A DNA stretch of 64,000 bases, taken from Podospora pseudocomata. Lineage: Eukaryota; Ascomycota; Sordariomycetes; Sordariales; Podosporaceae. A program made the position numbers and the translations under genes. Numbering within the stretch: the first letter of the stretch is position 1; the number at the start of each line of letters is the position of its first letter. Positions 1-12,361 of the stretch are shown piece by piece. A model generated the notes under the pieces. It ran no database searches. It had not been told where the DNA came from and saw only the letters and a program-made list of their open reading frames with translations. Location: contig NC_085891.1 of the NCBI RefSeq assembly GCF_035222375.1, positions 3,844,001 through 3,908,000 of the forward strand, read 5' to 3'.

Positions 1-1744
1 GCTTGAGTGAGTGTTCTGACAAGGAAAAAACACACGTTTCTTCCTTCAACTGCATTTTACCCACCATAGGTACAATCGACACCGTTGTGGAGAGTGGCGC
101 TCACACCACCAACCAAAAAGGGGAACCGGTGCCGGTGCAATGACATCACACGAGATGGCTGGGCTGTTGCGGAGCCGGTTGCTACCTAGGTACGGGGCGT
201 AACGTGGGATGGTTTTGATGCGGAAAAGAAATATCTCGCAGAGGGGGAACTGTCCAATTGTTTGGAGTTCGAACTAGGGAAAATGATACGATATGTTCCT
301 ATTATGTGCAGACAACAGAAAACCAAAGGAGCCCCCAGTTCTTGCAGTTGATCGTTATGTACTTAGAGAAATGGGAAGGCGAGGATAAGGTACCTGGCCT
401 TGATCTGATCTGGAGGGGAGATAAGATAAGCAATGTAGGCAGATCTAGATCGAAAAGAGTAACTTATGCAATGTACAGGTACATACTTTACTCATGGTTT
501 ACCATAGGCAAGGAACTGGGTTTGAAACTAGCATTCGACCTTTGATTGCAATAGTCATCCCGCATTTGACATTCACTAATGTCTTGGAACAAACCTCATG
601 CCTACATGTCGAGCACCGAAAGCTACTCCCGAGGCAGCTACGAGTCTAGATCCATCAGCCTCGCACAGCCAGCGTCGTTGGCCCAAGTCCGTGCTCGCAA
701 AGCTCCCGCGAGTTAGCTCGCACGGTGGAGACCGCCAGAGCCATGTATACTTGGTACTCATCCAGGTGACTTCACGGCTTGAGAGATATTCACGCCGGAA
801 AGAAGTCAATTCCAGAGAAGCTTTCATGGCGACCGACCAAAGGGCTGGAAGAACCATCTCAAGGTCGACTGTTTGCTCCCTCGGCATCGCCCAGTTCGAA
901 GCACATCCGCCAGCTGCTCTCCCAAAGCAGAAAGAGGGAAACAATGCATGTATGTACTTCCCTTCCCCGCTCCCCGGCCCAACCCCCAACAACCTGGTCC
1001 TTCACCCCAGGACATGCGAGATACTTCCAGCCAAAGTACACAGCAGAACACACCACTTGTTGACCGTTTCCCATCAATCCTTGGGAGCGATAGCCGACCT
1101 CGACCCCCACTGCGTCACCTCAATTGTACATACGTAGCTACATACATGCACTGTTGAAGAAGATACATCTCGCCATCGCTATCACCATCGCTATTGTCAT
1201 CGCCATCAGCAGCCGTATCGTAGAAATCAAAACAAAACACGGAGAATAAAAGAAAAAGAAGAGAAGGCTCACTGCTGCTCGCGTCAGTATTACGCGCACA
1301 TGCAAAGCCCCTCTCCTCTTCCAGGGATTCCGTGATTGCTTGATTGACATCGGCTTGTATCGCTTGGCGCCATCCAATCCTCGCGCCAGGGAATTTGACA
1401 AGCAACACGCAGACCGACATGCCAAAAGCTACACTAGCGCCACCACTCACTCTCTGGGCTGGCTGCCCGTGGGCCGGCTCCGTCTCTGCCTCCGTCCATC
1501 CATCCATCATCGAGAGAGAGAGGGAGGGATCAAAATTCTTGACATCTCATTTCCATTGCACTTGCACCGCCTTTGCCCTCGGGTCAATCAAGCGCACGCC
1601 TCGAGAGTCACGACATCAGTCAGCGGACACTGCTTGGCCCGGGACCGAGGACATCTCTGATTGGCTGGCAGCTGGCTGTTGTGCCGCCATTCATTTGAAA
1701 GTGGCGGGCCGTCAAGCACCACCACCGGGCCGAGAAGCGAGAGG

Positions 1745-1780
1745 CAGCGAATGACAGCGAATGACAGCGAATGACAGCGA
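1745..1780. repeat. 10-bp tandem repeat, about 3.5 copies
   Basis: The decamer atgacagcga is repeated head to tail three times plus a partial copy. The copies are identical, so the expansion is recent or still slipping. Confidence 0.85.
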
Positions 1781-2395
1781 TTGGCAACAGCCGGCCAAGC
1801 CGCAAAAGACTTTTTTTCTTTTTCCAGTGATGCACTGATGGCGGATGGCACAGAAGAAACCTGATCAGATCAGTCAGTCAGTGATTCCATCCCTCTCCAC
1901 TCTTCTCTGCTCTAAGCTCTCCACCGCAGCACACACGCACACACGCAGCAGCCCCAGCCCCCCCTCCTCCGAAGTTTCCACCCGGTCGAGGTACTTCTGG
2001 CCGCATGTCTTTTAGCTGCGTCCCAAGTCATTGAGAGCTGGTCACTTTCGGTCACCCCCTCGAGTACATTTTCCCATCTCCCAAAAAGACACAGAGCAGC
2101 CGCCGACAAATCCACATTTACCACCGTTGGTTTTATGCAGAAAGGGACACTAATTTTTCTGTCACTACTATTGCTACTGTCACGACACACTGTCCGGCGA
2201 GCGAGCTTCCTCTTACTCCTACTAGCCTGTAAGTACCTACTTTCTCTCTCTTCTGTCAAGCAGCCCTTGGAGGGGGTTGCGCGTCAATTGTCTCGTTTTG
2301 GCCGAGTCCCCCGGGGGCATCTCTGTTTTTGCTCGCGACAAAAAAGATTCGACGCGTGCTGCTGCAGAACCAGAGACGCCACCATCCTGGCCGCC

Positions 2396-2540
2396 TTTTT
2401 TTTTTTTTTTTTTTTTGTTTTTCTTTTTCTTTTTCTTGGTGCTGCCGGTGCTTTGCTTGCTTGCTTTGCTTGCTTGCTTTGCTTGCTTGCTTTGGTCTAC
2501 CTTGCCTTGCTCTACCTTGTCTTGCCTTGCCTTGCCTGGG
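2396..2540. repeat. Poly-T tract followed by GCTT/CTTGC repeats
   Basis: A run of 21 T is followed by T-rich sequence, then repeated gcttgctt and ccttg units. The plus strand is almost purine-free over about 140 bases. It lies in the probable 5' leader or promoter of the gene at 3550. Confidence 0.85.
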
Positions 2541-2723
2541 GGGAGGGGGGTATCTGCGCGCCTTGAAATTGCCTGAAGAATGGGTTGCGGCGGTACAGCA
2601 GCAGCCGAACTCTTGGTCGCCACGCTCTGAAAAATTATGACGGCGGGGAAAAAAAGAGCCTGGGGAAACAAGAACACCAGCTTGGGGACCGGCCGTCTTT
2701 TCATCTCATCTCCATCTGTTTAT

Positions 2724-2783
2724 CTGTCTGTCTGTCTGTCTGCCTGCCTGCCTGCCTGCCTGTCTGTCTGTCTGTCTGTCTGT
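2724..2783. repeat. CTGT/CTGC tetranucleotide microsatellite
   Basis: About 15 tetranucleotide units run CTGT, then CTGC, then CTGT again, giving a symmetric compound microsatellite. Confidence 0.9.
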
Positions 2784-3299
2784 TTATTCTTTCCAGCGAC
2801 TCATGTAGTCGGGCTGGGCAAAGTAAAAGTATAACTGACCTTTTTTTGGCGCATCTTTTTAGACCATGCACCAGTGGACGATTACACCGAATCTCCCCCC
2901 CGGGTCGGAGTACCTCTACTCCAACTCCACCAACCACCCGAATGAGCTCCAGCAGTGAGTACCTCGTCTCCTTGTACCTTTTCGTATCTGGGCCCTCCGC
3001 CCTCTTTCTCCCCCTCTCTCCTCCTCCTACTCTCCCTTCCCTTGCCCCCCCCCTCCAGACGCCAACACCTCAGCCATTTCAAAAAGGCGTCTGCACAAAG
3101 GTTCCCATCAAGCCCCCTCTCCGCCCATTTATGTACCTCAAGTACTCCCTCCCTAGGCTTTGACCTGCAACCATGGGAGCAAAGTAGAGTACAGGGAACA
3201 CCCGACCCATCGCCGACCCTACCTACCCAGGCGCAAAGCTGAGGAGGCTGTCAAAAAAAGTTGACGAGGCCAAAACATCCATCCACACACCGCGCTCGC

Positions 3300-3345
3300 G
3301 CGCGCACACACACACACACACACTATACACATACACACACACATA
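3300..3345. repeat. CA dinucleotide microsatellite
   Basis: A mostly (CA)n tract with a TATA interruption, preceded by a short alternating GC stretch. Alternating purine-pyrimidine DNA of this kind can adopt non-B form, which is inference only. Confidence 0.85.
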
Positions 3346-3549
3346 CTCCGTACCCATACACATCCACACACGCCGACGTCTTGCTCCTCCTTCTGTCTTT
3401 CTTGGCCTCGATCTCCGTGCTCCTCCTGCTCCTCCGCCCAACCTTCCCCCGCCCGGGTCCGCGCGTCGTCGCCGTCGCTCTGTCGTCGTGGTTCAACCTG
3501 GTGCTTCTGGCCCAGGCTGTTCCCGACACAGCTCCTCCGTTCGTCTGTA

Positions 3550-3733
3550 ATGAAGAAGCGGACGGCAAACGACGTTCAGTCATGGCGTCCACCACAGCAG
3601 ACGGCGATGCCTACGCTGCAACACCAGCAACCGTTGCAGCAGCAGCAGCCGCAGCCGCCAAACGCGTTCGCTAACCATGCCCCCTGGTATAGCCCGTCTC
3701 ATTATCCTCCTCAGCAGCCCGACATGACTCGGC

Positions 3734-3779
<46 letters not shown>

Positions 3780-5087
3780 GCAGCAGCAGTTGGACTTTCG
3801 GGGATATGCTCAGCCACCACAGCAGGCCGCCCAACAACAACAGCATGCTGCCCATCAGCAGCACCCTCAACATCCGCAACAACACCATGCTGCTCCGCCG
3901 GTCCAGCAGTCCATGGGCCATGCTCAACAGCCGCAGGCTCCACCTCCCCAGCAGCAGACCCCCACCCCGGCCCCTGCGCCGGCTCCGTCGAGACGGAAGC
4001 GGCCCCAGACCGGCGGTCACCCCCCGGCCCATCCTCCGCCGCACGCGCCCCAGCTGAGTGCTCAGCATGCTCAGCACCCACAACATGCTGTCCAGCACAC
4101 TCAGCACCCGCATGCCCCACAGCATATTGCTCAACACCCTCAACACCCTCAGCACACTCAACAACATCCCCAGCAGCATGCTCAGCAGCATGTTCAGCAG
4201 CAACATGTTCAGCAGCAGCATGCTCAGCAACAGCATGCACAACAGCATGCCCAACAACATGCTCAGCAGCATACTCCTCAGCATCAACACGCTTCGGTGC
4301 CTCCCCCGCAACAGCAGCAGGTTCCTCAGCAAGCTCCTCACGCGGCACCTCAGCCCCAACAGGTCCCCGTTCAACAGCAACACCCACAGCATGTGCAGCA
4401 TCCGGGCCACCCGCAGCATCAGCAGCAGCAGCAGCAGCCCCCACAGGTCCAGCAGCAGCAACCGCCAGCTCCCGTACCAGCTCCCACTCCGGTTGCTGCT
4501 CCCGCTGCGGTCCAAGTACCAACGGCTCAGGTGAAGGCTCCGCCCCCAGACGATGTGACACCTGCTCCACCCCCACCTCCGGCAAAGAAGAGCCGGACAA
4601 ACACGCCGTGGACGCCGGCGGAGGAGCTTCGGCTGAAGCAGATGCGTGATGCCGGTAACAGTTGGGCAGAAATTGCCAAGGTGCGTTGCTGCAATGACAG
4701 CGTCGTGACTTGCGGGCCTGGCTAACCTGGTGTGTATCTAGACCTTTCCCGCCCGCACAGAGGGTAGTGTGAAGAAGCATTGGTATAAGGATATGCACTA
4801 TGCTGAATTTGCAGAGGATGAGGTTAGTAGACCGTCAGACAGTTTTGTGGACACGCCGAATAGGGACTAACATGTCTTCCTACACAGTCCGCGGCGTTGA
4901 TGAGTGCCATCAAGGAGTACGAAAACAACAAATGGAAGGTCATTGGGCAGAAGGTTGGCAAGCCGGCCAAGGCCTGTGAACAATACGCAAAGGAGCATTT
5001 CCCAGGTGCGAAATCTTTTTAGATGGGATGAAAAACAACCGATGACTAACCGTTTGCTCAGAGCTGTTTGCGAACCAAAAGAGATGA
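3550..5087 (+). CDS. Gln/His/Pro-rich protein with C-terminal Myb/SANT-like domain
   Basis: Four exons fit: 3550-4680, 4742-4822, 4888-5005 and 5062-5087, giving 451 residues. The first 340 or so residues are almost wholly Gln, His, Pro and Ala, with a run of 17 Gln at 3739-3789 and many HAQQ-type units. The only folded part is at the C-terminus: TPWTPAEELRLKQMRDAGNSW, then SVKKHWYKDM, then a second helix-turn-helix-like block NNKWKVIGQKVGKPAKACEQ. This resembles one or two Myb/SANT-type DNA-binding modules. All introns have GT-AG ends and frames join cleanly across each. The start is the first ATG of the open frame (MKKR), after an unusually long pyrimidine-rich leader. A nuclear DNA-binding or chromatin role is inferred; no target can be named. 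Confidence 0.85.
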
Positions 5088-7715
5088 TGCATTTGCCGGC
5101 TTCTTTTTCCTAATACGACCGCTCAAATCGCTACAAGAAGCAAGGCACCCAGCCGCCTTTGATACCCGGTGGGATTCTGCAGGCCTGGTGGAGGCTTTTT
5201 TTTATGCGAGTCTGTTGCGTAAAGCAGCGCCATGCGTTTGTTATTCTGTGGATATATATCTCTCTTGACACGTGAGACCGGTGGTCCTTTTCCCGAATAT
5301 TGCACATTTTCAGGAAAGGCGCCTGGCGTGGAACACACAAAATTCGACTTTGGCCCTGGGCATTTTAATCGGCGCTGCCTTTTCCGACACGCGTTTCAGT
5401 CTTTTTTTTTCCTGTTTGGTTAGGAAATGGGGGCCCACTGGGCACATCGATGCTTTATTGCCTTCAACTTGCAGCTATATTCCCCTGGGATGTTTTTCTC
5501 GCGTCAGTAGCGTGTTTTTTTTTTTTAACGACGGATTTGCTCTGGATTGGGCCTGGCAGGGATTTTTCGCATTGTTGAGTGTGTGTCTAACGATGGCGAC
5601 ATGGGCCCGTTCTTTTCCCTCCGGCAAGGAGGAGGGAATGGAGGGAACACGAATACAGATTCTTCAACCTCGCCTTGTTCGACTCGTGTTGGATGTGTCT
5701 TGGTTTTGACAGAACCCGGGCTGTTTATCTCTTCGCGGTAGGCATCTTGGTTTGCTCCACCATGACCTTATTAAGCAGATCGAACTATTCAAGTAAAGGG
5801 TGGGCAAATGCCTTGTCGAGATCTTCTCAGCTTGTGACGATCAAGGGATGCTGCTGATGGAGATGCTCGGGGTACATCACCCATCCCACGCAAGCCGATG
5901 GAGAACACATATCTCATCTTGACCATGTGAACTAGGCAGACCAGACTGCTGTGTCAATGATCAATCATGTGTGTAAAAATTCAGATATTTAGTTGACCTC
6001 TCGGCTTCCCGTCCACACCCGGCCCGACTGTTTTCTCCAACGTGGCCGGCCTTGGACACAAAGCTTGGTGCGACTAGACGTCGAAACTTGTCGTGCAGCC
6101 GGCTGCAGCTGCCACAGCTGCACGCCAAATTATACTAGACGCAGCCAACGGCGATCAACAAGCCTTTTTTCTGATCGACAAGACAAGAATGCTTCGTACT
6201 GTTCCTCTCATATGACCCTCATATGACCCTCACGAGCGCGCCAGAATCTTCTTCCTGCCTGATTTGGGATTTGCCTATGAAACAGATCAAATGCACAGTC
6301 CCTCGTTGTTTCACGGGGATAACCAGTGCCGGGAGGGCAACAGGGCAGATGCTCGCTTGTGGTGGTGACACGGCGCATTGATTTGTAGATTGGTGCAGGT
6401 GAGGATGGATGTGAGTAAGAAACAAGATCCAGGAGGAATAGGTAACCTATACGAGAAACACATGTTGAGAACGGCGAGGTCGGAACTTGGACAGAAACAG
6501 AATGCGTGAGTGAATGCGAAGCTGTTTGGTGTGGTGGTTTGTGGCGTCATTCTGGAAAGGGCAGGAAGGCCAAGAGCGAGGAGGTGGAGCTCCAAACTGC
6601 CCCGGCAATCTGGGGAAAGGCGACCAGGCCTTGCTTGGCGCTGCCTGCCCCTCTTGGAACTTTTCAAGACCAAGGTTTGCGCTACATTCATCTGCTTGGT
6701 GGAAGCAATCGGTGATTAGCAGGAGGCTGTCGGAGAACATTGGAAGAAAATAGCTTCGATAGCACAACAGGAACAAGCCATCTGGGGATCCGGGACACAA
6801 GAAAAATGTCAGCGGTAGGCGCCACCATCACGAGCAGCAGTTCGTGAGGAGAAGCCATCAGCTGCAGGTCTCAGAAGGGGTTTGTGGGTCAGGGTAATGC
6901 TAGCGCAGCTTTTATTGCCCTCCTCCAGAACAGCGTCTGTGAGTGGGCGAGAGCCTGCAAATGGCCCCGTGCCGCAACCGGAAAATGTCCCCACACCCTC
7001 ATGATCCTGGACAGGAGAGCGAGAGAGAGCCAGAGACGAGGGCCGGCGGAGCAGGAAGCGAAGAGAGAACTAAAATAGCCCCCTGCTGCTTTGCCAGCCT
7101 GACCTGACCCTCTCTTACGATTTCCTCTCTCTCCTCCCGTCTTCCTCAACCTTTCAAACCCACCGCCGAAGTGCATCCCTCGTTTTGTTCTCTTTCCACT
7201 GGGGTTCTCTTCATGCTCGGCTGAAGACCCCAAGCCAATCGCTTCCCACCCATCCCTCACGTTCGCTACCTACCCAGTTACCTACCTACCTAATTGATCA
7301 CCCCAGAGACGCGTTTCCCCTGACCGATTCGAACTGTTCTGTCAAGGGCCCAACGTCGAGTCTGTCGAATCCTCCGTCTACCTCCTCTCTCTACCCGCCA
7401 ATCGCTTCACCACCACCCCATTCGAGACATTACTCGCTCACTCTCCCGAGGGAACGGTCCATCGTCTCGCTAGCACTCCATTTTGCCGGGTTGCGCATTC
7501 CACTGATCCCAGCATCGCACCACTTGCTCACACAAACCGGGCCACCGAGGAGGAACCGAACAGTTTTCGGTCTCCTTTTCTCTTACTTCGACGACATCTG
7601 CTCTCTACATCCTACCACATCTCTTTGCGACCGAGACCCTCGCGTCGCTTTCCGAACCTCCCGAATTGTTCGAGAACAATACCAAAAACGAAAAAAAAAA
7701 CAAGAACTACAAACC
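5088..7715. other. Intergenic region and leader of the Crh gene
   Basis: No gene can be supported. It should hold the 3' end of the Myb-like transcript and the promoter and leader of the cell-wall gene. From about 7,080 the plus strand is C/T-rich. A minimal upstream ORF (ATG, two codons, TGA) sits at 7213-7224. A 12-bp direct repeat of tcatatgaccct occurs near 6208-6231. Confidence 0.5.
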
Positions 7716-9346
7716 ATGCTCCGATCTTTGTTGCCGTTGGGCGTGGCCCTTCTCGGCGCAACCAGCGTTTTGGCTGTTGATCCTCCATCCTGCAGTCTGG
7801 ACAAGAAGTGCCCCGAGGAAGCACCCTGCTGCTCTCGTAAGTCAAAACATCCCAAGCTGTGCGCCTAGTTTGAAGCTTTTTTGGTTCCTGGTTGGCGGCC
7901 CGCTCCGCCTGTTCGTTTTGTTTGTTCAGCGTTGGGGCCGGTGCTGTCAGGGTTCCCAAGGTTTCACTGCCGCAGCCTAGATCCAGCCCAAGCGTGACAA
8001 GGCACTGACGTCGGAAACTTGCATCGCAGAATACAACCAATGCGGCGTTGGCGCATTCTGTCTCGGCGGCTGCGACCCGCGCATGTCCTTCTCCATCGAC
8101 TCCTGCGTCCCTGCGCCAGTATGCAAGGACAAAACCTACAAGATGGACTCGCTCGACCGGTACAAGCACATCAGCGAATACCTTGGCGACTCTAGCAAGG
8201 TGGACTGGGTTGGCCAAGGAGAGCCCCTCTTGTACAACGGCCATACCCTGTTGACCATGCCTCCAAAGTCGGTCGGCACTGTGCTGGCCACCACGACCTA
8301 CATGTGGTATGGCAATGTCAAGGCCAGGATCAAGAGCTCTCGGGGCGCTGGTGTTGTTACCGCCTTCATCCTGTTTGGTGATGTCAAGGACGAAATTGAC
8401 TTTGAGTGGGTTGGTGTCGATCTGAACACGGTTCAGACCAACTACTACTTCCAGGGTATTACAGATTGTGAGTACATACTCTCTGGAGTCCAAACCTTTT
8501 GCCCAGTAGAGACTAACCATACTCCCCCTACCCCCCCTTTATTTAGATGGCAATACCGGTAACTTGACTGTGGATGATTCGTACAACAAATTCCACGACT
8601 ATGAGATCCAATGGACCCCAGACGAAATTCGGTGGCTTGTCGATGGAAAGGTTGGCCGTGTCAAGAAGAGATCCGAGACTTGGAACGCCAAGACTCAGCA
8701 GTGGAATTTCCCTCAGACGCCATCCCGTGTTCAGATCTCCATCTGGCCCGGTGGTCTCGAGACCAACGCCAAGGGCACCATTGATTGGGCTGGTGGAAAG
8801 ATCGACTGGAACTCGGATGAGATCAAGAAGTATGGCTACTACTTTGCCACCTTCGGAGAGATCAAGGTCGAGTGCTGGAAGACGGACAAGGCCCCGGGCA
8901 CCAACAAGGGTGTCTCTTACTACTACAATGACATCAGGGCTACCAACGACACCGTCGTCGACAGCAACAAGCCTACCATTCTCAAGAGCTTCCTCGGCAC
9001 GGGGACAAACATGAACAAGGGTGAAACCACTCAGTCCGGCAGCGCCTCCCAGACTTCCGCTATTCACGCTATTCCTGGCGGTGGCGTTGTCGGGTCTGGA
9101 AACGCCCCCGGCGTTAACAATGGCGGCTCCAGCTCTGGCGGTCCCGACTCGGGCTCCAACTCCGGTGGTGGTGCTGCTGCCAACCCTGGCTGCAGCTCCG
9201 ATAGCTTTGTGCAAAACTGCGGTCAGGCTGCCACTGACGGTGACAGCAATGGCAACAACAGCAACAATGGCGTTCGCGGAGCCGAAAGGCTGGGCGCCAG
9301 CGCCTTTGCTGTCATCATTGGTATTGCCGGCCTCCTCTTCCTTTGA
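7716..9346 (+). CDS. GPI-anchored Crh-type GH16 glucan-chitin transglycosylase with CBM18-like module
   Basis: Exons 7716-7836, 8030-8467 and 8547-9346 encode 452 residues. Residues 1-20 are a signal peptide. A Cys-rich stretch at about 26-58 (KKCPEEAPCC, NQCGVGAFCLGGC) has the spacing of a CBM18 chitin-binding module, as in yeast Crh2/Utr2. The GH16 active site DEIDFEW lies at residues 161-167; E162 would be the nucleophile and E166 the acid/base. A Gly/Ser/Asn-rich linker follows, and the protein ends in a hydrophobic tail typical of a GPI-anchor signal. Family members move chitin chains onto beta-1,6/1,3-glucan in the cell wall. The frame stays open for 177 codons upstream of this ATG without another ATG, but a signal peptide directly at 7716 makes this start convincing. 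Confidence 0.95.
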
Positions 9347-9642
9347 AAAAACAACAACCGGAGTCTTCTCACCATTTTCTCTCGCATGTTCGGCGAAAAG
9401 TGGGCGCTTATATGATGTTTTGTTTTGACTCTTCTCCCCACGCGCGGCTGCTGACCATAACTTAATATTTTGCTACACCTTCTTTGTGTTTACTTGATAC
9501 CATGCCGGTATATATACGGCTTTTTATTTTTTGGCTTCATTTTATGCAGCGTCACGTTCGGGAGTTTAGCGGCATTTCATCGGCGGCTTGTGATAATTGC
9601 TTGTCAAGATTTGGTACTTCTCTGTTTCGTATGTATACCTCA

Positions 9643-9683
<41 letters not shown>

Positions 9684-9931
9684 TGGTATTGTATGAGAGG
9701 AGAGGTTGGATTTTTAGGAAGCGGCATGTCATTTTGGATGCTGTTGTGTCTTGTTGGGTGTATATATACTGGTGTTCTATAGGAGTAAAGGTTTAGTGAG
9801 AATTGAGAGTGTCTGAACTGAGATTTTTGTCTGCGGCTTTTGGCTGATAAGCTCGTGACTATACTACGTGTCTGGTACAGGCTCCTGATGTTGTTTTCAT
9901 CGAACTCGACAGTGATTTGGCACACAAACTA
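9347..9931. other. 3' region of the Crh gene
   Basis: No coding potential is seen apart from the simple repeat listed separately. The region lies between a plus-strand gene end and the end of a minus-strand pseudogene, so it probably holds both 3' ends. Confidence 0.5.
9646..9683. repeat. AAGC tetranucleotide microsatellite
   Basis: About nine perfect copies of aagc lie in a row, in the probable 3' flank of the Crh gene. Confidence 0.9.
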
Positions 9932-10812
9932 TTACACCTGTTTGTCCTTCTGCCCCTCAACAGCCCGAATACTCTCCTTGGCTCTCAGATACCCCCTTTC
10001 CCGATGCAGCCTCTCCAAATACTCGCCCACCCGCGGGTACTCGTGTCCCACAGGGGTATCTTGCCCGCCTTGCCATCGCCGGCAGTGACCATCACCTTGC
10101 CCACCCCGTCCCTGGCAGTGGCCAAGTTGAAGCTAAGCAGGATATCCACCGCGGTCAGGAACCCCCCCGCAGAGATACCTCTCGCCTTCTTCATCGCCAG
10201 CAGCAGAAGGCGAAGTGGCGAGCATTCCGTCCAAAAAGGCGAGGTGCTTCTCCGCAGTGGGGCACGACAAACGCCTTGTAGATCTTGTCGGCGACGAACC
10301 CGGTGATGGGGCGGAGGAAGAAGGGGATTTTGTTGCTGCCAAAGACTGTCCTACTTTCCCTGTCAGCATCTCAAAGAGAAAATGGTTAGTTGGTTGGTAG
10401 GTGAAAATCATACCGGCCAAGATCACCCCGACCACCAACATCAGCGCGAAGCTCCCCTCTGCATAGTGAAGCAGATGCTGGTACCTCATCCACCCCCTCT
10501 TCCCCATCTCCCCTCCTATCTTTCCTTCCCTCCCCTCTTCCCCATCTCTTCGGGATCAATGTTTGCCTTCCACTTTTGGGGGGGAAGTGATCGCAGAGCT
10601 ACTCGACGATGAAGCCGCTCTCTGCCAGGACGACAGGTTCCCGGTGAGGTAACGAGATTGTCAGGATGGGTGATGTCCCTAGGGGTAGACCTTTCCCAGC
10701 TCGCGGGGGGCGAGGCCGCTGGGGGTGCGGTGGAAGGGTCTGACGGTGTAGGTTAGGTCGAGCTCCTCGAGGAGCCAGACGACGCGCTGGACTCGGTAGT
10801 CGTTGAGCCTAC
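9932..10812 (-). pseudogene. Broken glutathione S-transferase
   Basis: Reading the minus strand from about 10,810, an N-terminal GST fold is plain (LNDYRVQRVVWLLEELDL, then LGTSPILT and AESGFIVEY), followed by C-terminal pieces (RYQHLLHYAEGSFALMLVV, FLTAVDILLSFNLATARDG, YPRVGEYLERL). These pieces lie in different frames. Visible lesions include a one-base shift near 10,683, a TAG at 10,599-10,601 where the family has Tyr after VE, further in-frame stops near 10,520-10,540, and shifts within the C-terminal domain. An intron with good ends (about 10,366-10,416) is still recognisable. The original start is not clear; an exon upstream may be lost. The breaks are mostly indels, not the C-to-T pattern of RIP. 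It would once have conjugated glutathione to electrophiles. No intact copy is in this window. Confidence 0.8.
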
Positions 10813-12361
10813 CTGGCGGGGGGGGGTGTTAAGTTGTGTTGGTGATGAGGGTTGTGGTTATTTAGGGATCGTTGACAAGAGGATGTCAGGGGATATCAAC
10901 AGGAACAAAACATCTCAACACGTGGTGAGCGCGATAGCCTCAAGCAAGCTCGCCACGCCACGTGGGTTCAACAACGGCTTTGGGACCAGATGCGCGAGAA
11001 ATGGGCTCCGGTAGTGCCCGTGAGAAATGCATGATACCCAAGACTAGTTTGGACATACCAATAGAGCGGTATCTCTGGTTTATTGGACGGCGATAACGTG
11101 CTCGTAGATTGGGGTGGGGCTTGGGGATTTGGTGATGTCATGTTTGTATGAAGACACAACCGTTGCTCCGACCAATCTGTGCCTCCACGTGAAGCGTTGT
11201 CTGGTTGGGAGGGTGGTTATCGGTTTCCGATGTTGTTGAGACTGCGTTGGCCGCCAAGAGAAAGAGCGAAGAGGCTAACAGTTTAGACTTGTTTGAGGAA
11301 GGGTCTTGGTGTCGGGCAGTTTATCCGCTTGGTGTTCTTGTTACATGATGGTATTTTTCAAGCAAGGCTCAATGGGACAAAGACGGATCAACACCCGTGC
11401 GGCTCTCCACACCAGAAGCGTCCCGACCTGGCGCGGCTGAAATTATTGGTCTGGACGGTTTAGTGGTCTTTTGACACCGCCGGCCGGCTCTTTGCCCGTG
11501 ATTGTAGCGTAGCTGACGCCACGTCTACCAGGTACACTATGTAATCGCTTTCTCGTGATTCGGACCGTATTGAGACGCCAATACCAACGGCGCATTTTCT
11601 GGTCGAACGGAAGCGACATGAACGTTCGAGTGTTAGGCGACCCTAACCCTCCACTTGCCAACTTTTAAGCTGGCACAACGTCCCACGTCCCGCGCTGCTG
11701 GTGAACCCGGTCGACGACTTGGGCAGCATGACCTGAGCGGGCGAGATTGGTGTTGTATTTGGGCATCCTCTCAAGGTCTTGAAGATCGAAAGGCCAGCGT
11801 GATGGACCGCGTGATAATGGGCGAGGCCCTGCGAAGACATGCAACCCTCCGTTTACGGTGCTGTGGGAATCAGCTAGCGAGTCTAGGCGGCGGGGATACC
11901 TGAGGGTTGCTTGATAGGGCTGGACCAATCAAGCCAACCGGAGTTCCAGCGCAGCGTCCAGCGGGGGGGCCGCTGTGGGTACCGATGGATGCGCTCGGGT
12001 CCAGGTCCGCGATCCGCCTGCGCCGCTGAGTTGCATCCATCGCCCAGACCTCTGGAGCTCTGGCTGGCCGCCTGCCTGCTGCCCGCCCTCAAGGTACCGT
12101 TCCCGAGCGAGGGGGAAGCTGTCGGAGCTGGAGGAGGAGGTATAACTGGCGAGGGGCTCCTCCTCTGGGCTTGCCTGTGCCTCTCTTTTCTGCTGTTCTT
12201 ATGATTCAACATCTCTCCCAGCTGGCTGGCTGCACACACACACTCGTTCTTGTTTACTCTAGCTTCGTCGCCACCTCAAGTCAACAAACCCCTGACCCTT
12301 GAGAGTGTCAGCTGTTCAATCACACCCAAACAGCACAGCCAACCACCATAGAGTCAACAAC
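10813..12361. other. Intergenic region
   Basis: No gene is supported. Open frames at 11,443-12,239 on both strands have no recognisable domain. Upstream parts of the GST pseudogene, if any survive, would lie in the first 200 bases. Confidence 0.45.

Larger units (their letters stand above)
1..3549. other. Upstream region and leader of the Gln-rich Myb-like gene
   Basis: I see no supportable gene here. The longest open frame starting with ATG (598-1137) has no recognisable domain and overlaps equally open frames on the other strand. From about 1,900 onward the plus strand becomes strongly pyrimidine-rich with many simple repeats, as in long 5' leaders of regulatory genes in filamentous fungi. 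The leader of the gene starting at 3550 probably begins somewhere in 2,000-3,300. Confidence 0.5.

Noticed and set aside
598-1137. 179-codon plus-strand open frame
   Set aside because: No domain; an overlapping minus-strand frame is equally open; no splice or family support.
3580-4515. 311-codon minus-strand open frame (Leu-rich)
   Set aside because: Antisense shadow of the CAG/CAT-rich coding exon of the Myb-like gene.
9646-9683. Regular repeat array considered as CRISPR-like
   Set aside because: A simple AAGC microsatellite without spacers; the organism is a fungus.
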